A stretch of DNA of 64,000 bases from positions 1 to 64,000 of the forward strand of contig JACKHN010000007.1 in assembly GCA_020638975.1 (NCBI GenBank), given 5' to 3'. The number at the start of each line of letters is the position of its first letter. Positions within the stretch are counted from its first letter, which is position 1. Made by a program: the position numbers and the translations under genes. This document shows positions 24,966 through 34,136 of the stretch, in pieces. The notes under the pieces were generated by a model. That model saw only the letters and a program-made list of their open reading frames with translations, was not told the origin of the DNA and made no database searches. Source of the stretch: Planctomycetaceae bacterium (lineage in GTDB: Bacteria > Planctomycetota > Planctomycetia > Pirellulales > Pirellulaceae).

Positions 24966-27900
24966 TTGAAATCGACTCCTAAAACTCGCCGGAACTTGTG
25001 GCTGGCCCTCGCTGCTACATTCCCGTTGATATTCTCGGCCCTCGCAGCCACTCAGGCGGCTGATCCCACCTTCGTCGGTCGACTCGCTTATGCCGTCGAT
25101 GACGAGGGCAGTAAGCGGCTTGGGTTGTCCGACGAGGCGAAACAGAAACTGATCGAACTGATCGATCGCCGCGAGGGGGAAGCGCTGAACGTCGCACTCG
25201 AGCTGCGAGACCTTCCCCAGGCGGAACGCGAGGCGCGTCTGGCTCCTTTCGTCGCCGAATCTGAGCGTATGGGTATGGCGTTGCTGACGACCGAGCAGCG
25301 GCAGATCTTGAGTCAGATGGGAGTTGCTCGCGTTGGGATGAGCTCGCTAGCGGACAACGCAATCGCGAAGATGCTGGACCTGACCGAGGAACAACAGAAA
25401 CAAGTTGGCGAGTTGCTCGCACAGCGCGCGGAGAGTCTGGCCAAAGGCGGCGAAAATGAACGACGCGCCGTGATGCAGGATTACGAACGCAAATTGGCCG
25501 GTGTGTTGAACGAAGTGCAGAGAGCCAACTGGGATCGCTTGGCTGGCTTGGCGGAAGGCGAATTACAGGCGATGACACCTGCTCCGACTCAAGTAGCGGA
25601 AACTCCCAAGGACGAACCGGCGAAGGAGCCCGCGCCAACGCCTGCTGCCGAACCCAAGCCAGCGCCGCCCGTTGCCGGGGACGATTACCCGAATCCAGCG
25701 GTTGCAGACACCAAGCCCGAGAAAGCAGTACCGGTGGCTTCCAAGCCGGCTGACATCAAGTTGAAATTCAACTTCGTTCACCAACCGTGGTCGGATGTGT
25801 TGACGTGGTTTGCCGACGAGGCTGATCTTTCGTTGCTGATGGAAGTGCCCCCGGACGGAACCTTCAACTATCGAGACACGCGGGCTTATACGCCGGCGGA
25901 AGCCATCGATCTGATGAATCGCGTGCTGCTGTTGAAGGGGTTCACGCTCGTGCGCAGTGATCGGCTGCTGACGTTGATGAACTTGGAAGACGAGATTCCG
26001 CCCCAATTGGTCGAGTTCGTCAGTATCGACGAGTTGGACAAACGCGGTTCGTTCGAGATTGTGAAAGTGCTGTTTCACCTTGCGAAGATGGACCCTGCCG
26101 ACGCCGAAACGGAAATCGGCAAGATGATCGGACCGCAGGGAAAGGTCATCGCGTTTCCAACGGCCAGCCAGATCCTGGTGACCGAAACGGCAGGCAAACT
26201 GCGTACGATTCGCGAGATGATCGAGCAGGTCGAGAATCCAGATGCGGCACGCGCTCAAGGGATTGTGGAGATTAACCTGAAGCACGTGGGTCCCGAAGAG
26301 GTCATGGCCATCGCGCGACCGCTGCTCAGTATTCCCGAAGAAGAGAACTCAAATGACAAGATTCGCATTGCCATCGACCCGTTCACCGCGAGGCTGTTTG
26401 CGACGGGTGACCGAGAGTTAATCCGTCAGCTGGAAGCGATCGTTCCCATGGTGGATCGGGTGGCTCAACAGGGTGAAGGTGCGACAGTTGGTGTGCTCGA
26501 GCAGCCGCAGTTGATGACGTACGCGATTCGCAAAGCCGATCCCGACCAAGTGCTCCAGATACTTCAAACGTTGCTCGCCGGACTGCCAGACGTGCGGCTG
26601 ACGATCGACCCGGTCACCAAAAAGGTCGTTGCACTCGCGCGACCGACTGAGCACGCCACGATCGTTGCAACATTAAAGCAATTGGAAGGCGACGCCGACC
26701 AAATCGAGGTCATTCAGCTGTACAAGATGGACCCGCAAATGGTGATCCTCTCGATCAATAAGCTGTTTGGCATGGGTGGCGAAGAAGCTGCCGCCGACGG
26801 GCCCAAGATCGATGGTGATCCGACGACGATGAAGCTGTGGGTACGAGGCTCCTCGGCTCAGATCGAACAAGTCAAAGAACTCGTCGCGAAGCTCGAAGGC
26901 CCGCAAGCGGAAGGCGCAGGGTTGCGTGAGAACATCCGTATGCTGCCGCTGAACAGCACGGCTGCGGCCTCGGCGTTGGAGAGTATGGAACTGTTCTGGC
27001 CAACGATGCGAGACAACAAGATCCGCATCGTCACACCATCCGCGATCAGCTCCACTTTGCGAGAACGACGGTTGGCGACACCGAGTCCTTCGGAGCAGCC
27101 AGCACCTCCCATGCCCGCCCCGCGCGAAGAGCCTGCCCCAGAAGCAGAACCACAGCCGGACCTAAAGGAGCAGACTCCTACCCGCGGAAATGCACAGCGC
27201 ACAGGCAGCGGTCGGTTTTCGTTTGCCCATCTACAGCAAGCGGACCAAGAAACGGCATCGCCGAGTGAGCAGGGATCAGGCACAGCGGCGCATGGTGGTG
27301 ACATCATCGTGTCGATTACGCCGAATGGTCTCATGATTGCCTCGGACGACCTCGATGCGCTCGACGATTTCGAGACACTCTTACGCAGCTTTACGGAACA
27401 ATCTTCGCTCATGGGCAGCGAGCCAACCGTCTATTGGTTGAAGTACATCAAAGCCGACGTTGCTGCCGAAACGTTGAATCAGGTCGTGAACGGCGCTTCC
27501 GCGAGCGATGGCGGCGGTTCGCTGCTCGGCGACGTTGCCTCATCGATGTTGGGGGACATCGGAGGCGGGATGCTGGGTAGTATTTTGGGAGGCTCAAGCA
27601 CGACGCTGTCAGCCGGTGCGGCGAGCATCGTGCCAGATAAGCGGCTCAATGCGCTCATTATTCAAGCCGCACCGACAGATCTTGCTTTGATCGAACGCAT
27701 CCTGCCGGTTATCGATCGCGAAGCGGGGCCGGAGCAGGTACTGACGGAGGGGACGCCGCGGCTGATTCCGGTGCAATATATGGCGGCCGACCAGATGGCG
27801 ACGATTGTTAAAACGATTTACCCGGACCGAGTCGTTGGAGCATCGGGGGGCGGGGGAGGGCAGCAGCAGCGACAACCTTCGCCGGCGGACTTTATCCAAG

Positions 27901-28427
27901 CACTCCGTGGTGGTGGCGGGGGAGGGGGCGGTCGTGGCGGCAGCGCACAAGTGGAAGCAGAACCAGCAAAAATGACGATCGGAGTTGACGCGCGAAGCAA
28001 CTCCCTGATCGTTGCCGCCCCGGAACCGTTGTTCCGCGAAGTAGAAATGCTTGTTAAGCAACTCGATCAAGAAGGTTTGGAGTCAGACGACGCGATGGAT
28101 GTCGTGGCCATACGCCACGGAAACCCAACGAGTGTCCAAGCCGCACTGGCAGCCTTGATTGGTCAAAACTTGAAGACAAGCGGGACGAGTGCAACTCCAT
28201 CAAGCAGTTCGTCGAGTTCGAGCTCTAGTCCCGGTCAACCGAGCGGCGGTACGTCCGGCGATGCGGCGGCAATCCAGCAGCGAATAGAGTTCTTCCGAGC
28301 ACTTCAAGGTGGTGGCGGAGGAAGCGGCGGGACGCCCGGCGGATTTGGTGGTCGCGGTAGTTTCGGCGGTGGCACTCCTGGGGGTGGTGGAGGCGGTCGA
28401 CCGAGTGGTGGTCGTGGCGGAAGGTAG
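24966..28427 (+). CDS. Exported secretin N-domain repeat protein lacking a secretin barrel
   Basis: About 1153 residues from TTG 24966, chosen because GGAG lies about eight bases upstream and a Sec signal peptide follows (KSTPKTRRNLWLALAATFPL). The frame is also open from 24804. After an alpha-helical region (about 30-190) and a Pro/Ala/Glu linker, several secretin N0/N1-like modules follow (for example LNFVHQPWSDVLTWFADEA, VIAFPTASQILVTETA, RLNALIIQAAPTDL, ARSNSLIVAAPEPL). Gly- and Ser-rich spacers lie near 27840-27950 and the C-terminus ends in Gly-rich sequence. No C-terminal secretin beta-domain is present. It sits just upstream of the T2SS genes, so it may be a periplasmic partner or scaffold (inference). 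Confidence 0.8.
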   Translation: MKSTPKTRRNLWLALAATFPLIFSALAATQAADPTFVGRLAYAVDDEGSKRLGLSDEAKQKLIELIDRREGEALNVALELRDLPQAEREARLAPFVAESERMGMALLTTEQRQILSQMGVARVGMSSLADNAIAKMLDLTEEQQKQVGELLAQRAESLAKGGENERRAVMQDYERKLAGVLNEVQRANWDRLAGLAEGELQAMTPAPTQVAETPKDEPAKEPAPTPAAEPKPAPPVAGDDYPNPAVADTKPEKAVPVASKPADIKLKFNFVHQPWSDVLTWFADEADLSLLMEVPPDGTFNYRDTRAYTPAEAIDLMNRVLLLKGFTLVRSDRLLTLMNLEDEIPPQLVEFVSIDELDKRGSFEIVKVLFHLAKMDPADAETEIGKMIGPQGKVIAFPTASQILVTETAGKLRTIREMIEQVENPDAARAQGIVEINLKHVGPEEVMAIARPLLSIPEEENSNDKIRIAIDPFTARLFATGDRELIRQLEAIVPMVDRVAQQGEGATVGVLEQPQLMTYAIRKADPDQVLQILQTLLAGLPDVRLTIDPVTKKVVALARPTEHATIVATLKQLEGDADQIEVIQLYKMDPQMVILSINKLFGMGGEEAAADGPKIDGDPTTMKLWVRGSSAQIEQVKELVAKLEGPQAEGAGLRENIRMLPLNSTAAASALESMELFWPTMRDNKIRIVTPSAISSTLRERRLATPSPSEQPAPPMPAPREEPAPEAEPQPDLKEQTPTRGNAQRTGSGRFSFAHLQQADQETASPSEQGSGTAAHGGDIIVSITPNGLMIASDDLDALDDFETLLRSFTEQSSLMGSEPTVYWLKYIKADVAAETLNQVVNGASASDGGGSLLGDVASSMLGDIGGGMLGSILGGSSTTLSAGAASIVPDKRLNALIIQAAPTDLALIERILPVIDREAGPEQVLTEGTPRLIPVQYMAADQMATIVKTIYPDRVVGASGGGGGQQQRQPSPADFIQALRGGGGGGGGRGGSAQVEAEPAKMTIGVDARSNSLIVAAPEPLFREVEMLVKQLDQEGLESDDAMDVVAIRHGNPTSVQAALAALIGQNLKTSGTSATPSSSSSSSSSSPGQPSGGTSGDAAAIQQRIEFFRALQGGGGGSGGTPGGFGGRGSFGGGTPGGGGGGRPSGGRGGR

Positions 28428-28899
28428 TTGGACCCACACGGTGTAAGCGAAGTCTCAGCATAAAGTACCAACCGCCCCGCTGACGCCGAGTGGATTCCAG
28501 GCCACACGCGTCCGGGACGCGGGAGTCGGAAAAACGCCATTATCAGGGCGGCTGGTCCTCAATAAACACCAGGGGCCGGGAATCCGACCGTTCCTTCTCG
28601 GTAACGAACTGTAACTAACTGCCTCGGCGCACGTTTTCATCCTGCGTGGTGCTGACTACAATGAAGGTCGACAAGTTCGGTCGGTAAACGCGAATCTAGC
28701 AAGGCTTTACGGTGTCGGCGGGACTCCCAAATGTATTCCGATTACTTGTGATTGGCCTCGTTTTTTCGTAACTCTTGTGCGTCGAATCGGTTCAATAGGC
28801 ATCTCGACTACCCTGCGTCAACACATCTCGCCTTGCGATTCCCGCCCAGCCCGGCTGCCTACAGCAAAAGACGGAATTCCAGAAATGGAGATCATCAGT
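28428..28899. other. Intergenic gap without recognised features
   Basis: About 470 bp between the secretin-N protein and the small secreted protein. The nearest thing to a signal is a short T-run near 28760. No coding, RNA-gene or strong repeat signal was seen, and no convincing terminator. A promoter for the downstream gene may lie here. Confidence 0.5.
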
Positions 28900-29619
28900 A
28901 TGTCTGCTAATCGCAACCGGTGGCTGCTATTGATGAGCATTGCTTTATCGCTGGTAGTGGGTGTGTCCAATGCTCAACAGCGGCTTGAAGGTCGCGGGAG
29001 ATTGGCTGGCGGAGGCCCCTCAGGTTTCGGCGGCGGTGGACCGTTGGATTTATTGCAACGATCAGATGTGCAGTCTGAGTTAGAACTGCTCGACGAACAA
29101 AAGGCTGCGTTGAGCAAGTCGGTGACTAAGTTCAACGAACGGAGACGTGAAGTCCTCATGGGTTTTGCGGACCAATTTCGCAACCGAGATGCAGCGTCCG
29201 TAGCCGATCGAGAGGCCTTGCGGGACCAGGTTCAAGAAGCGTTCCGGACGCTGAACAAAGAGGGGGAGGAGGGGCTTACGTTTCTCTTGCCGCACCAGCG
29301 TAGGCGTCTTTCGCAATTGGAACTTCAATTTCGGATGCGCGGTGCCGGTGGCCTCGGACCGCTGGGGTCGAACGAGGTTGGCGAGCAACTTTCCGTGACC
29401 GACGAGCAACGCGAGGCTCTACGCACCAAAGCAATTGAACTTGGACAGGAGTTTGGCAAGAAGGTCGCAGAACTGCGGCGTGAGATGCAAGTGAAGCTGT
29501 TGGCAGAACTGAAGCCCGACCAACGGATGAAGTTTCGAGAGATGCTCGGAGATCCCTTTGAGTTTCAAGATCGTCCATCAAGTAGTGGAGGTGAACGCGA
29601 AAACGGAAGTGAGCCTTAG
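28900..29619 (+). CDS. Small exported helical protein, Spy/CpxP-like in layout
   Basis: About 239 residues from the ATG at 28900, with GGAG nine bases upstream; the frame is open further 5'. The signal peptide (about 5-26) ends SNAQQ. A Gly-rich stretch follows, then two long charged helical segments with LLDEQKAALSKSVTKFNERR and LSVTDEQREALRTKAIELGQEF, the latter followed by LLAELKPDQRMKFREMLG. The 'LxxEQ...L...Q...' pattern resembles Spy/LTXXQ-type periplasmic proteins. Similar helical units occur in the N-terminal part of the protein at 24966, which suggests the two are related. Role unknown; possibly linked to the secretion system downstream. Confidence 0.7.
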   Translation: MSANRNRWLLLMSIALSLVVGVSNAQQRLEGRGRLAGGGPSGFGGGGPLDLLQRSDVQSELELLDEQKAALSKSVTKFNERRREVLMGFADQFRNRDAASVADREALRDQVQEAFRTLNKEGEEGLTFLLPHQRRRLSQLELQFRMRGAGGLGPLGSNEVGEQLSVTDEQREALRTKAIELGQEFGKKVAELRREMQVKLLAELKPDQRMKFREMLGDPFEFQDRPSSSGGERENGSEP

Positions 29620-29652
29620 GAATTAGTCAGAAGTAACTTCGGCGTTTCAAGA

Positions 29653-29706
29653 GTAGGGTCCGCTGTGCGGACCAGGAATCCCTGAGGTCCGCACAGCGGA
29701 CCCTAC
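29653..29706. repeat. Family A dispersed palindrome, copy 3
   Basis: Perfect arms of about 21 bp containing GGGTCCGCTGTGCGGACC, with loop aggaatccctga. It matches the copy at 51926-51979 almost exactly, including the loop. Confidence 0.88.
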
Positions 29707-29796
29707 GCAAAAGAAGAAGTTAGTCATTGTTGAGCTGGTTTTAGGTGATGATGAAGAACAACTCGACGTATTTTCTCCACCGAGCAGTGAGCGGTT

Positions 29797-29877
29797 GTGA
29801 GCCGACGGCGATCGCCGCGGGCCTCCGTTTCGCGAGTGTTGGGTGGTTGCGGCCCGAGGCTAACGCCTTCGGCTCAC
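29797..29877. repeat. Family F palindrome
   Basis: An imperfect inverted repeat with left arm GTGAGCCGACGGCGATCG and right arm ending CGCCTTCGGCTCAC, about 31 bp each with several mismatches, around a roughly 20-base loop. A single copy in this window. Repeats with the GTGAGCCG...CGGCTCAC theme are familiar from planctomycete genomes. Confidence 0.7.
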
Positions 29878-29937
29878 GAATTTGAAACCACTTCTAAGAA
29901 CAACCGCAACGAACGAGATGGATTGAAGGTGTAACGA

Positions 29938-31635
29938 ATGGAAGCCGGTGAAATACTTGTTAGCTGTGGCCTGCTAGATGATCGGCAACTGTCGATGTCG
30001 CGGGTGCAAAACCAAGACGACGTCGTCGAGGCGGCCGTCGAACTCGGCTTCGTTACCGAGGAAGCGGCGTTGCGCGCGTTGGGCGACGCGGTGGGGCTGG
30101 ATTACGTGGACCTCAGCGAAACGGAAGTCGACCTGTCGCTGCTCAGCAGTTTTCCCAACAAACTGATTCATCGCCAGTCGCTGTTCCCGATCAGCCGACA
30201 TAACGGCTCGCTGGTCGTGGCCACGTCGGACCCGTTTGACCTGTATCCGCTTGATGAAGTCAGCGCGGCGACCGGGTTAAGCGTGACGCCAGTCCTCGCG
30301 GCTCGCAGCGAGATCACCAAGCTGATCAAGCGGCATCTCGGTGTCGGCAGCGAAACCGTCGAAGGCTTGATGCTGGCCAGCGCTGAAGAAGACGGCATTG
30401 AACTACTCAGCGATATCGAGACCGATGGCTCGGAACTGTCGGAGATGGCGCAAGAGGCCTCGGTCGTCCGGCTGGTCAACGAGATCCTGCTCGAAGCAAT
30501 CGAATCTCGAGCGAGCGATGTGCATATCGAGACTCAACCTTCGGGCCTGAAGATTCGCTATCGCGTCGACGGAATGCTTCAAACCCAACCGGTCCCGCCC
30601 GAAATCAATCGCTTCGCCTTGGCCATCGTCAGCCGCTTGAAAATCATGTCGCGACTGAACATCGCCGAAAAGCGGCTGCCGCAAGACGGCCGTATGAAGT
30701 TGCGGATATCGGGACGCGAGGTTGATGTTCGCCTCTCCGTGATCCCCATGATTCATGGCGAAGGCCTGGTCATGCGGTTGTTGGACAAGAGCTCAATGTC
30801 CTTCGACTTGAAGAAGCTGGGGATGGAACTGGAAACCTATACCACGTTCCGCGAATTGATTGACATTCCCCACGGAATCGTACTGGTGACCGGACCGACA
30901 GGTTCCGGTAAGACCACGACGCTGTACAGCTCGCTGCTCGAAATCAACAGCCCCGATATTAAGATCATCACGACGGAAGACCCTGTCGAGTATCAGCTGG
31001 AAGGCATCAACCAGATTCAGGTCCATCCCAAGATCGGCCTGACCTTTGCCCATTCGTTACGCAGCATTCTCCGTCACGACCCGGATGTCGTGCTGGTCGG
31101 CGAAATTCGTGACCTTGAAACCGCCGAGAATGCGATCCAAGCGTCGCTCACCGGTCACTTGGTGTTCAGCACACTGCACACGAACGACGCGGCGAGTGCC
31201 TACACACGGATGGTCGAGATGGGTGTCGAGCCGTTCCTGGTGGCCAGCACCGTGGAAGCAGTTATGGCTCAGCGGCTGATCCGTCGACTTTGCACCAAGT
31301 GTAAGGAAAGTTACGAGCCCGATACGGCCGATCTGCCGCCGGACTTTCCTTTCGATCGACTCGATGGTCCGCTGTACGTGAACGTCGGATGCCGCGAATG
31401 CCGCGGAACTGGCTATGCCGGGCGACTTGGTATCTATGAGTTATTGGTGACGACGGACGAAGTGCGGCAATTGGCTCATGACCGCGCCAGCAGTTGGAAG
31501 ATGAAGCAGGCAGCTGTCAAAGGCGGCATGTTGACCTTGCGTGACGACGGCTGGCGCAAGGTGCTGGCCGGAAGCAGCACGGTGGACGAAGTCTTGCGAG
31601 TGACCAAGGGAGATCAGCAAGTCGCGAAAGCGTGA
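29938..31635 (+). CDS. gspE: Type II secretion ATPase GspE
   Basis: A 565-residue cytoplasmic ATPase that powers pseudopilus assembly. An N-terminal MshEN-like domain (1-150) is followed by the N2 domain and the RecA-like domain. Motifs: Walker A GPTGSGKT (319-326), the Asp box near IITTEDPVEYQ, Walker B DPDVVLVGEIRD, the His box STLHTND, and a tetracysteine zinc site (C452xxC455 and C485xxC488). Length and order are normal for GspE/PilB. It is the first of an uninterrupted plus-strand T2SS operon. Confidence 0.96.
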   Translation: MEAGEILVSCGLLDDRQLSMSRVQNQDDVVEAAVELGFVTEEAALRALGDAVGLDYVDLSETEVDLSLLSSFPNKLIHRQSLFPISRHNGSLVVATSDPFDLYPLDEVSAATGLSVTPVLAARSEITKLIKRHLGVGSETVEGLMLASAEEDGIELLSDIETDGSELSEMAQEASVVRLVNEILLEAIESRASDVHIETQPSGLKIRYRVDGMLQTQPVPPEINRFALAIVSRLKIMSRLNIAEKRLPQDGRMKLRISGREVDVRLSVIPMIHGEGLVMRLLDKSSMSFDLKKLGMELETYTTFRELIDIPHGIVLVTGPTGSGKTTTLYSSLLEINSPDIKIITTEDPVEYQLEGINQIQVHPKIGLTFAHSLRSILRHDPDVVLVGEIRDLETAENAIQASLTGHLVFSTLHTNDAASAYTRMVEMGVEPFLVASTVEAVMAQRLIRRLCTKCKESYEPDTADLPPDFPFDRLDGPLYVNVGCRECRGTGYAGRLGIYELLVTTDEVRQLAHDRASSWKMKQAAVKGGMLTLRDDGWRKVLAGSSTVDEVLRVTKGDQQVAKA

Positions 31636-31644
31636 TAAAGAACT

Positions 31645-32850
31645 ATGCCAGACTTTGCCTATATCGCCAGAAACTTCGAGGGCCAAAAGGTCACAGGCAC
31701 GCTGTTCGCTCAATCCGAACGCGAGGCGGTGGCGAACTTGTCCACGCAGCAACTCTTTCCGCTGGAAGTGACACAACAAAAGACCGCATCACAAAAGAGT
31801 GCGTTCACTCGGCGGGTCAGCGGTCAGACGATGGCCGTTACGTATAGTCAACTGGCGTCTCTGCTGCGAAGCGGTGTTCCGCTGTTGCGATCGCTGGGAG
31901 TGCTTCGCGACCAATCGTCTCATGTCGTTCTCAAAGAGGTGCTGGATGACGTGTATCGACGCGTCGAGGAAGGCACGACGCTGGGCGAAGCCATGTCGCG
32001 GTATCCGCGTGTGTTCAGCGAATTGGCTATCAACATGGTCAAGGCCGGCGGCGAAGGCGGCTTTCTGGAAGAAGCCTTAGACCGTGTTGCAACCTTTACC
32101 GAACAGTACGAAGATTTGAAGAGCCGCACGACGGGAGCTTTGGCCTATCCAATATTCTTGACCGTCGTTGGTACGACGGTTGTCGGCGTGCTGATCGTGT
32201 TCTTCGTGCCGAAGTTCGCCAGCATCTTTGACAGTTTACGCGAGCGAGGCGAATTGCCGGTCATGACCGATTGGTTGCTCTGGTTCAGCGGTTCCGTACG
32301 TGAATACGGCTGGATTTTGCTGGTTGCCGCTGCGTTCGCCTTCTTTTTTGCCAAAACAAGATTGGCGACGGAGGCGGGTCGTCGGACGGCAGATCGATGG
32401 AAATTGAAGATTCCGCTGTTGGGCAGCATTTTTCAGAACTTGGCGGTCGCCAGATTCTGTCGCGTGTTGGGCACGATGCTGCGCAATGGCGTGCCTATTC
32501 TGAAGTCGCTGGAAGTCAGTCGAGATGCTGCTGGTAATCGTGTCTTGTCCGAGGCGATTGCTGCCGCTTCCGAAAATATTTCGTCCGGACAAACGCTCGC
32601 TGCGCCGCTGGCCAGTTCGGGCTACTTTCCGAAGACCGTCGTCGAGATGATTTCGGTCGCCGAAGAGTCAAATACGCTAGACAAAGTACTTGTCGAGATT
32701 GCCGATGGCCTCGAGCGCCGCACCGAACGACGGCTGGAGCTCGCGGTGCGATTGATCGAGCCAATTCTGCTGCTAAATCTAGCGGGCGTGGTGCTGTTCG
32801 TCGTAATGGCGTTGCTGCTGCCGGTCATTAAGATGAGTGCAACTGTGTAG
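31645..32850 (+). CDS. gspF: Type II secretion inner-membrane platform protein GspF
   Basis: A 401-residue polytopic protein nine bases downstream of gspE. Two related GspF cytoplasmic domains (about 60-185 and 265-385) carry the typical patterns TYSQLASLLRSGVPLLRSL and ARFCRVLGTMLRNGVPILKSL. Three hydrophobic segments are near 170-190, 215-235 and 370-395. It forms the platform coupling GspE to the pseudopilus. Confidence 0.95.
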   Translation: MPDFAYIARNFEGQKVTGTLFAQSEREAVANLSTQQLFPLEVTQQKTASQKSAFTRRVSGQTMAVTYSQLASLLRSGVPLLRSLGVLRDQSSHVVLKEVLDDVYRRVEEGTTLGEAMSRYPRVFSELAINMVKAGGEGGFLEEALDRVATFTEQYEDLKSRTTGALAYPIFLTVVGTTVVGVLIVFFVPKFASIFDSLRERGELPVMTDWLLWFSGSVREYGWILLVAAAFAFFFAKTRLATEAGRRTADRWKLKIPLLGSIFQNLAVARFCRVLGTMLRNGVPILKSLEVSRDAAGNRVLSEAIAAASENISSGQTLAAPLASSGYFPKTVVEMISVAEESNTLDKVLVEIADGLERRTERRLELAVRLIEPILLLNLAGVVLFVVMALLLPVIKMSATV

Positions 32851-32878
32851 ACAAATAATAATTCCCTCCGTTTCACTG

Positions 32879-32933
32879 GTAGGGTCCGCTGTGCGGACCG
32901 CCTTAAAGAAATGGTCCGCACAGCGGACCCTAC
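32879..32933. repeat. Family A dispersed palindrome, copy 4 (gspF-gspG junction)
   Basis: Perfect arms of about 21 bp containing GGGTCCGCTGTGCGGACC, with a loop (gccttaaagaaat) unlike other copies. It lies in the 150-base gap between gspF and gspG inside the T2SS operon. Confidence 0.88.
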
Positions 32934-33000
32934 GCCAAAACGACTAGAGCAATTCACAAACGCCAACGAACACATGGGTTGAGATAAGGAGTCGCAAGTT

Positions 33001-33414
33001 ATGAAACGCCGTAGACGTGGTCAGCAAGGTTTTACGCTGTTAGAAGTTCTCTTAGTCCTCACGATCCTCGTCATCTTGGGATCGACGGTCGGCGTCTTCT
33101 TGTCGCGGACGCAAACATCCGCACAGAAGAAGGTCGCAAAGATTCAGGTCGACGCCATCTCGCAACTCATGGAGCAATATCACATCGATGTCGGCACATT
33201 CCCGACGTCCCAGCAAGGCGTCGACGCGTTGTTCACGGCTCCTGCCGATCTTGGGGACACCAGCAAGTGGGCTGGGCCCTATAGCAAGAAGCAAATCGAG
33301 CCAGATCCGTGGTCGAATCCGTATCAGTACGAATCGACCGGCGACTCGTTCCGCGTGTGGTCCTGGGGACCTGACGGCCAAGACGGAACGGAAGACGATA
33401 TTACCAACTCGTAG
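33001..33414 (+). CDS. gspG: Major pseudopilin GspG
   Basis: A 137-residue protein with a class III prepilin signal RRRGQQG/FTLLEVLLVLTI, cleaved after Gly with Glu at +5. The C-terminal half has the GspG features YHIDVGTFPTSQQGVDAL, a WGPYxxK-like WAGPYSKKQ, the PDPWSNPYQY calcium-loop region, and WSWGPDGQDGTEDD. AAGGAG stands upstream of the ATG. It is the main subunit of the pseudopilus. It needs a prepilin peptidase, which is not encoded in this window. Confidence 0.95.
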   Translation: MKRRRRGQQGFTLLEVLLVLTILVILGSTVGVFLSRTQTSAQKKVAKIQVDAISQLMEQYHIDVGTFPTSQQGVDALFTAPADLGDTSKWAGPYSKKQIEPDPWSNPYQYESTGDSFRVWSWGPDGQDGTEDDITNS

Positions 33415-33424
33415 CGGAGTTGAT

Positions 33425-33483
33425 CGTAGGATGGACGCCTCGTCCGTCCATTCCTTCTGGACGGACGAGGCGTCCGTCCTACG
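33425..33483. repeat. Family C palindrome (gspG-gspH junction)
   Basis: Arms of 26 bp with one mismatch, centred on GGACGCCTCGTCCGTCC and its complement, with a 7-base loop (ttccttc). It fills the gap between gspG and gspH. A single copy in this window. Confidence 0.87.
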
Positions 33484-33494
33484 CAAGCGATGCC

Positions 33495-34136
33495 ATGACG
33501 ACGCAGCACACAACAAGTTCGACACTACAGCGTGGCATCACGTTGTTGGAGATGTTGTTGGTGTTGGGTCTGCTCGTAGTCATTGCCGCGTTGGCGATGC
33601 CTTCCGTAAATCGACCGTTGGAGACATACCGGCTCCGCAAATCGGCTGACCTGATTCGAGCCGAATGGGCCAAGGCCCGCGCCAAGGCCATGGAGACCGG
33701 TCGTACCTACGTATTCAGGTACGAGCCGGAAGCGGATGGTTACATGGTCGAGCCGTGGTATTCGGACGAAGACTATTTGGAGTCTTCGACGATGACCGGT
33801 GCTGCCGCAATGGGAACTCCGATCGTTGCCCCGCCTCCACAATTGTTCGACGACGCTACGTCCGCCACGATGAAGCACCTTCCTGAAGAGATCGTTTTCG
33901 CCGCGGGCGAGACAACGCAAGACGCTCGTGACTTGCTTGCGGTGCAAGGCACCGACGCGTTGGTGAACCAAAATGCATCGATGTCGGCACCGGTCTTCTT
34001 CTATCCCGATGGCACTTCGTCGACCGCCCGACTGTTCATCAAGAATCCACGCGACCGTTACATCAAACTATCTTTGCGTGGACTGACAGGAGTTGTTTAC
34101 GTCAGCGACCTCCTTTCCGGAGAGCAGGTCGAATGA
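33495..34136 (+). CDS. gspH: Minor pseudopilin GspH/FimT-like
   Basis: About 213 residues from the ATG at 33495, directly after the palindrome. Prepilin signal QRG/ITLLEMLLVLGLLV with Glu at +5. The mid-part (ETYRLRKSADLIRAEWAKARAKAMETGRTYVF) matches GspH/FimT. The open frame extends upstream through the palindrome, but the conserved protein starts at 33495. The stop overlaps the next gene's ATG. Confidence 0.88.
   Translation: MTTQHTTSSTLQRGITLLEMLLVLGLLVVIAALAMPSVNRPLETYRLRKSADLIRAEWAKARAKAMETGRTYVFRYEPEADGYMVEPWYSDEDYLESSTMTGAAAMGTPIVAPPPQLFDDATSATMKHLPEEIVFAAGETTQDARDLLAVQGTDALVNQNASMSAPVFFYPDGTSSTARLFIKNPRDRYIKLSLRGLTGVVYVSDLLSGEQVE

Larger units (their letters stand above)
29620..29937. 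other. Intergenic region upstream of gspE with two palindromes
   Basis: About 320 bp holding a family A element (29653-29706) and a family F element (29797-29877). The gspE promoter may lie in the remaining 60 bases, but none was identified with confidence. Confidence 0.65.

Noticed and set aside
27840..28425. A tandem DNA repeat in the GGT/GGC-rich end of the 24966 gene
   Set aside because: It encodes in-frame Gly-rich linkers with varied codons; it is low-complexity protein sequence, not a separate repeat element.
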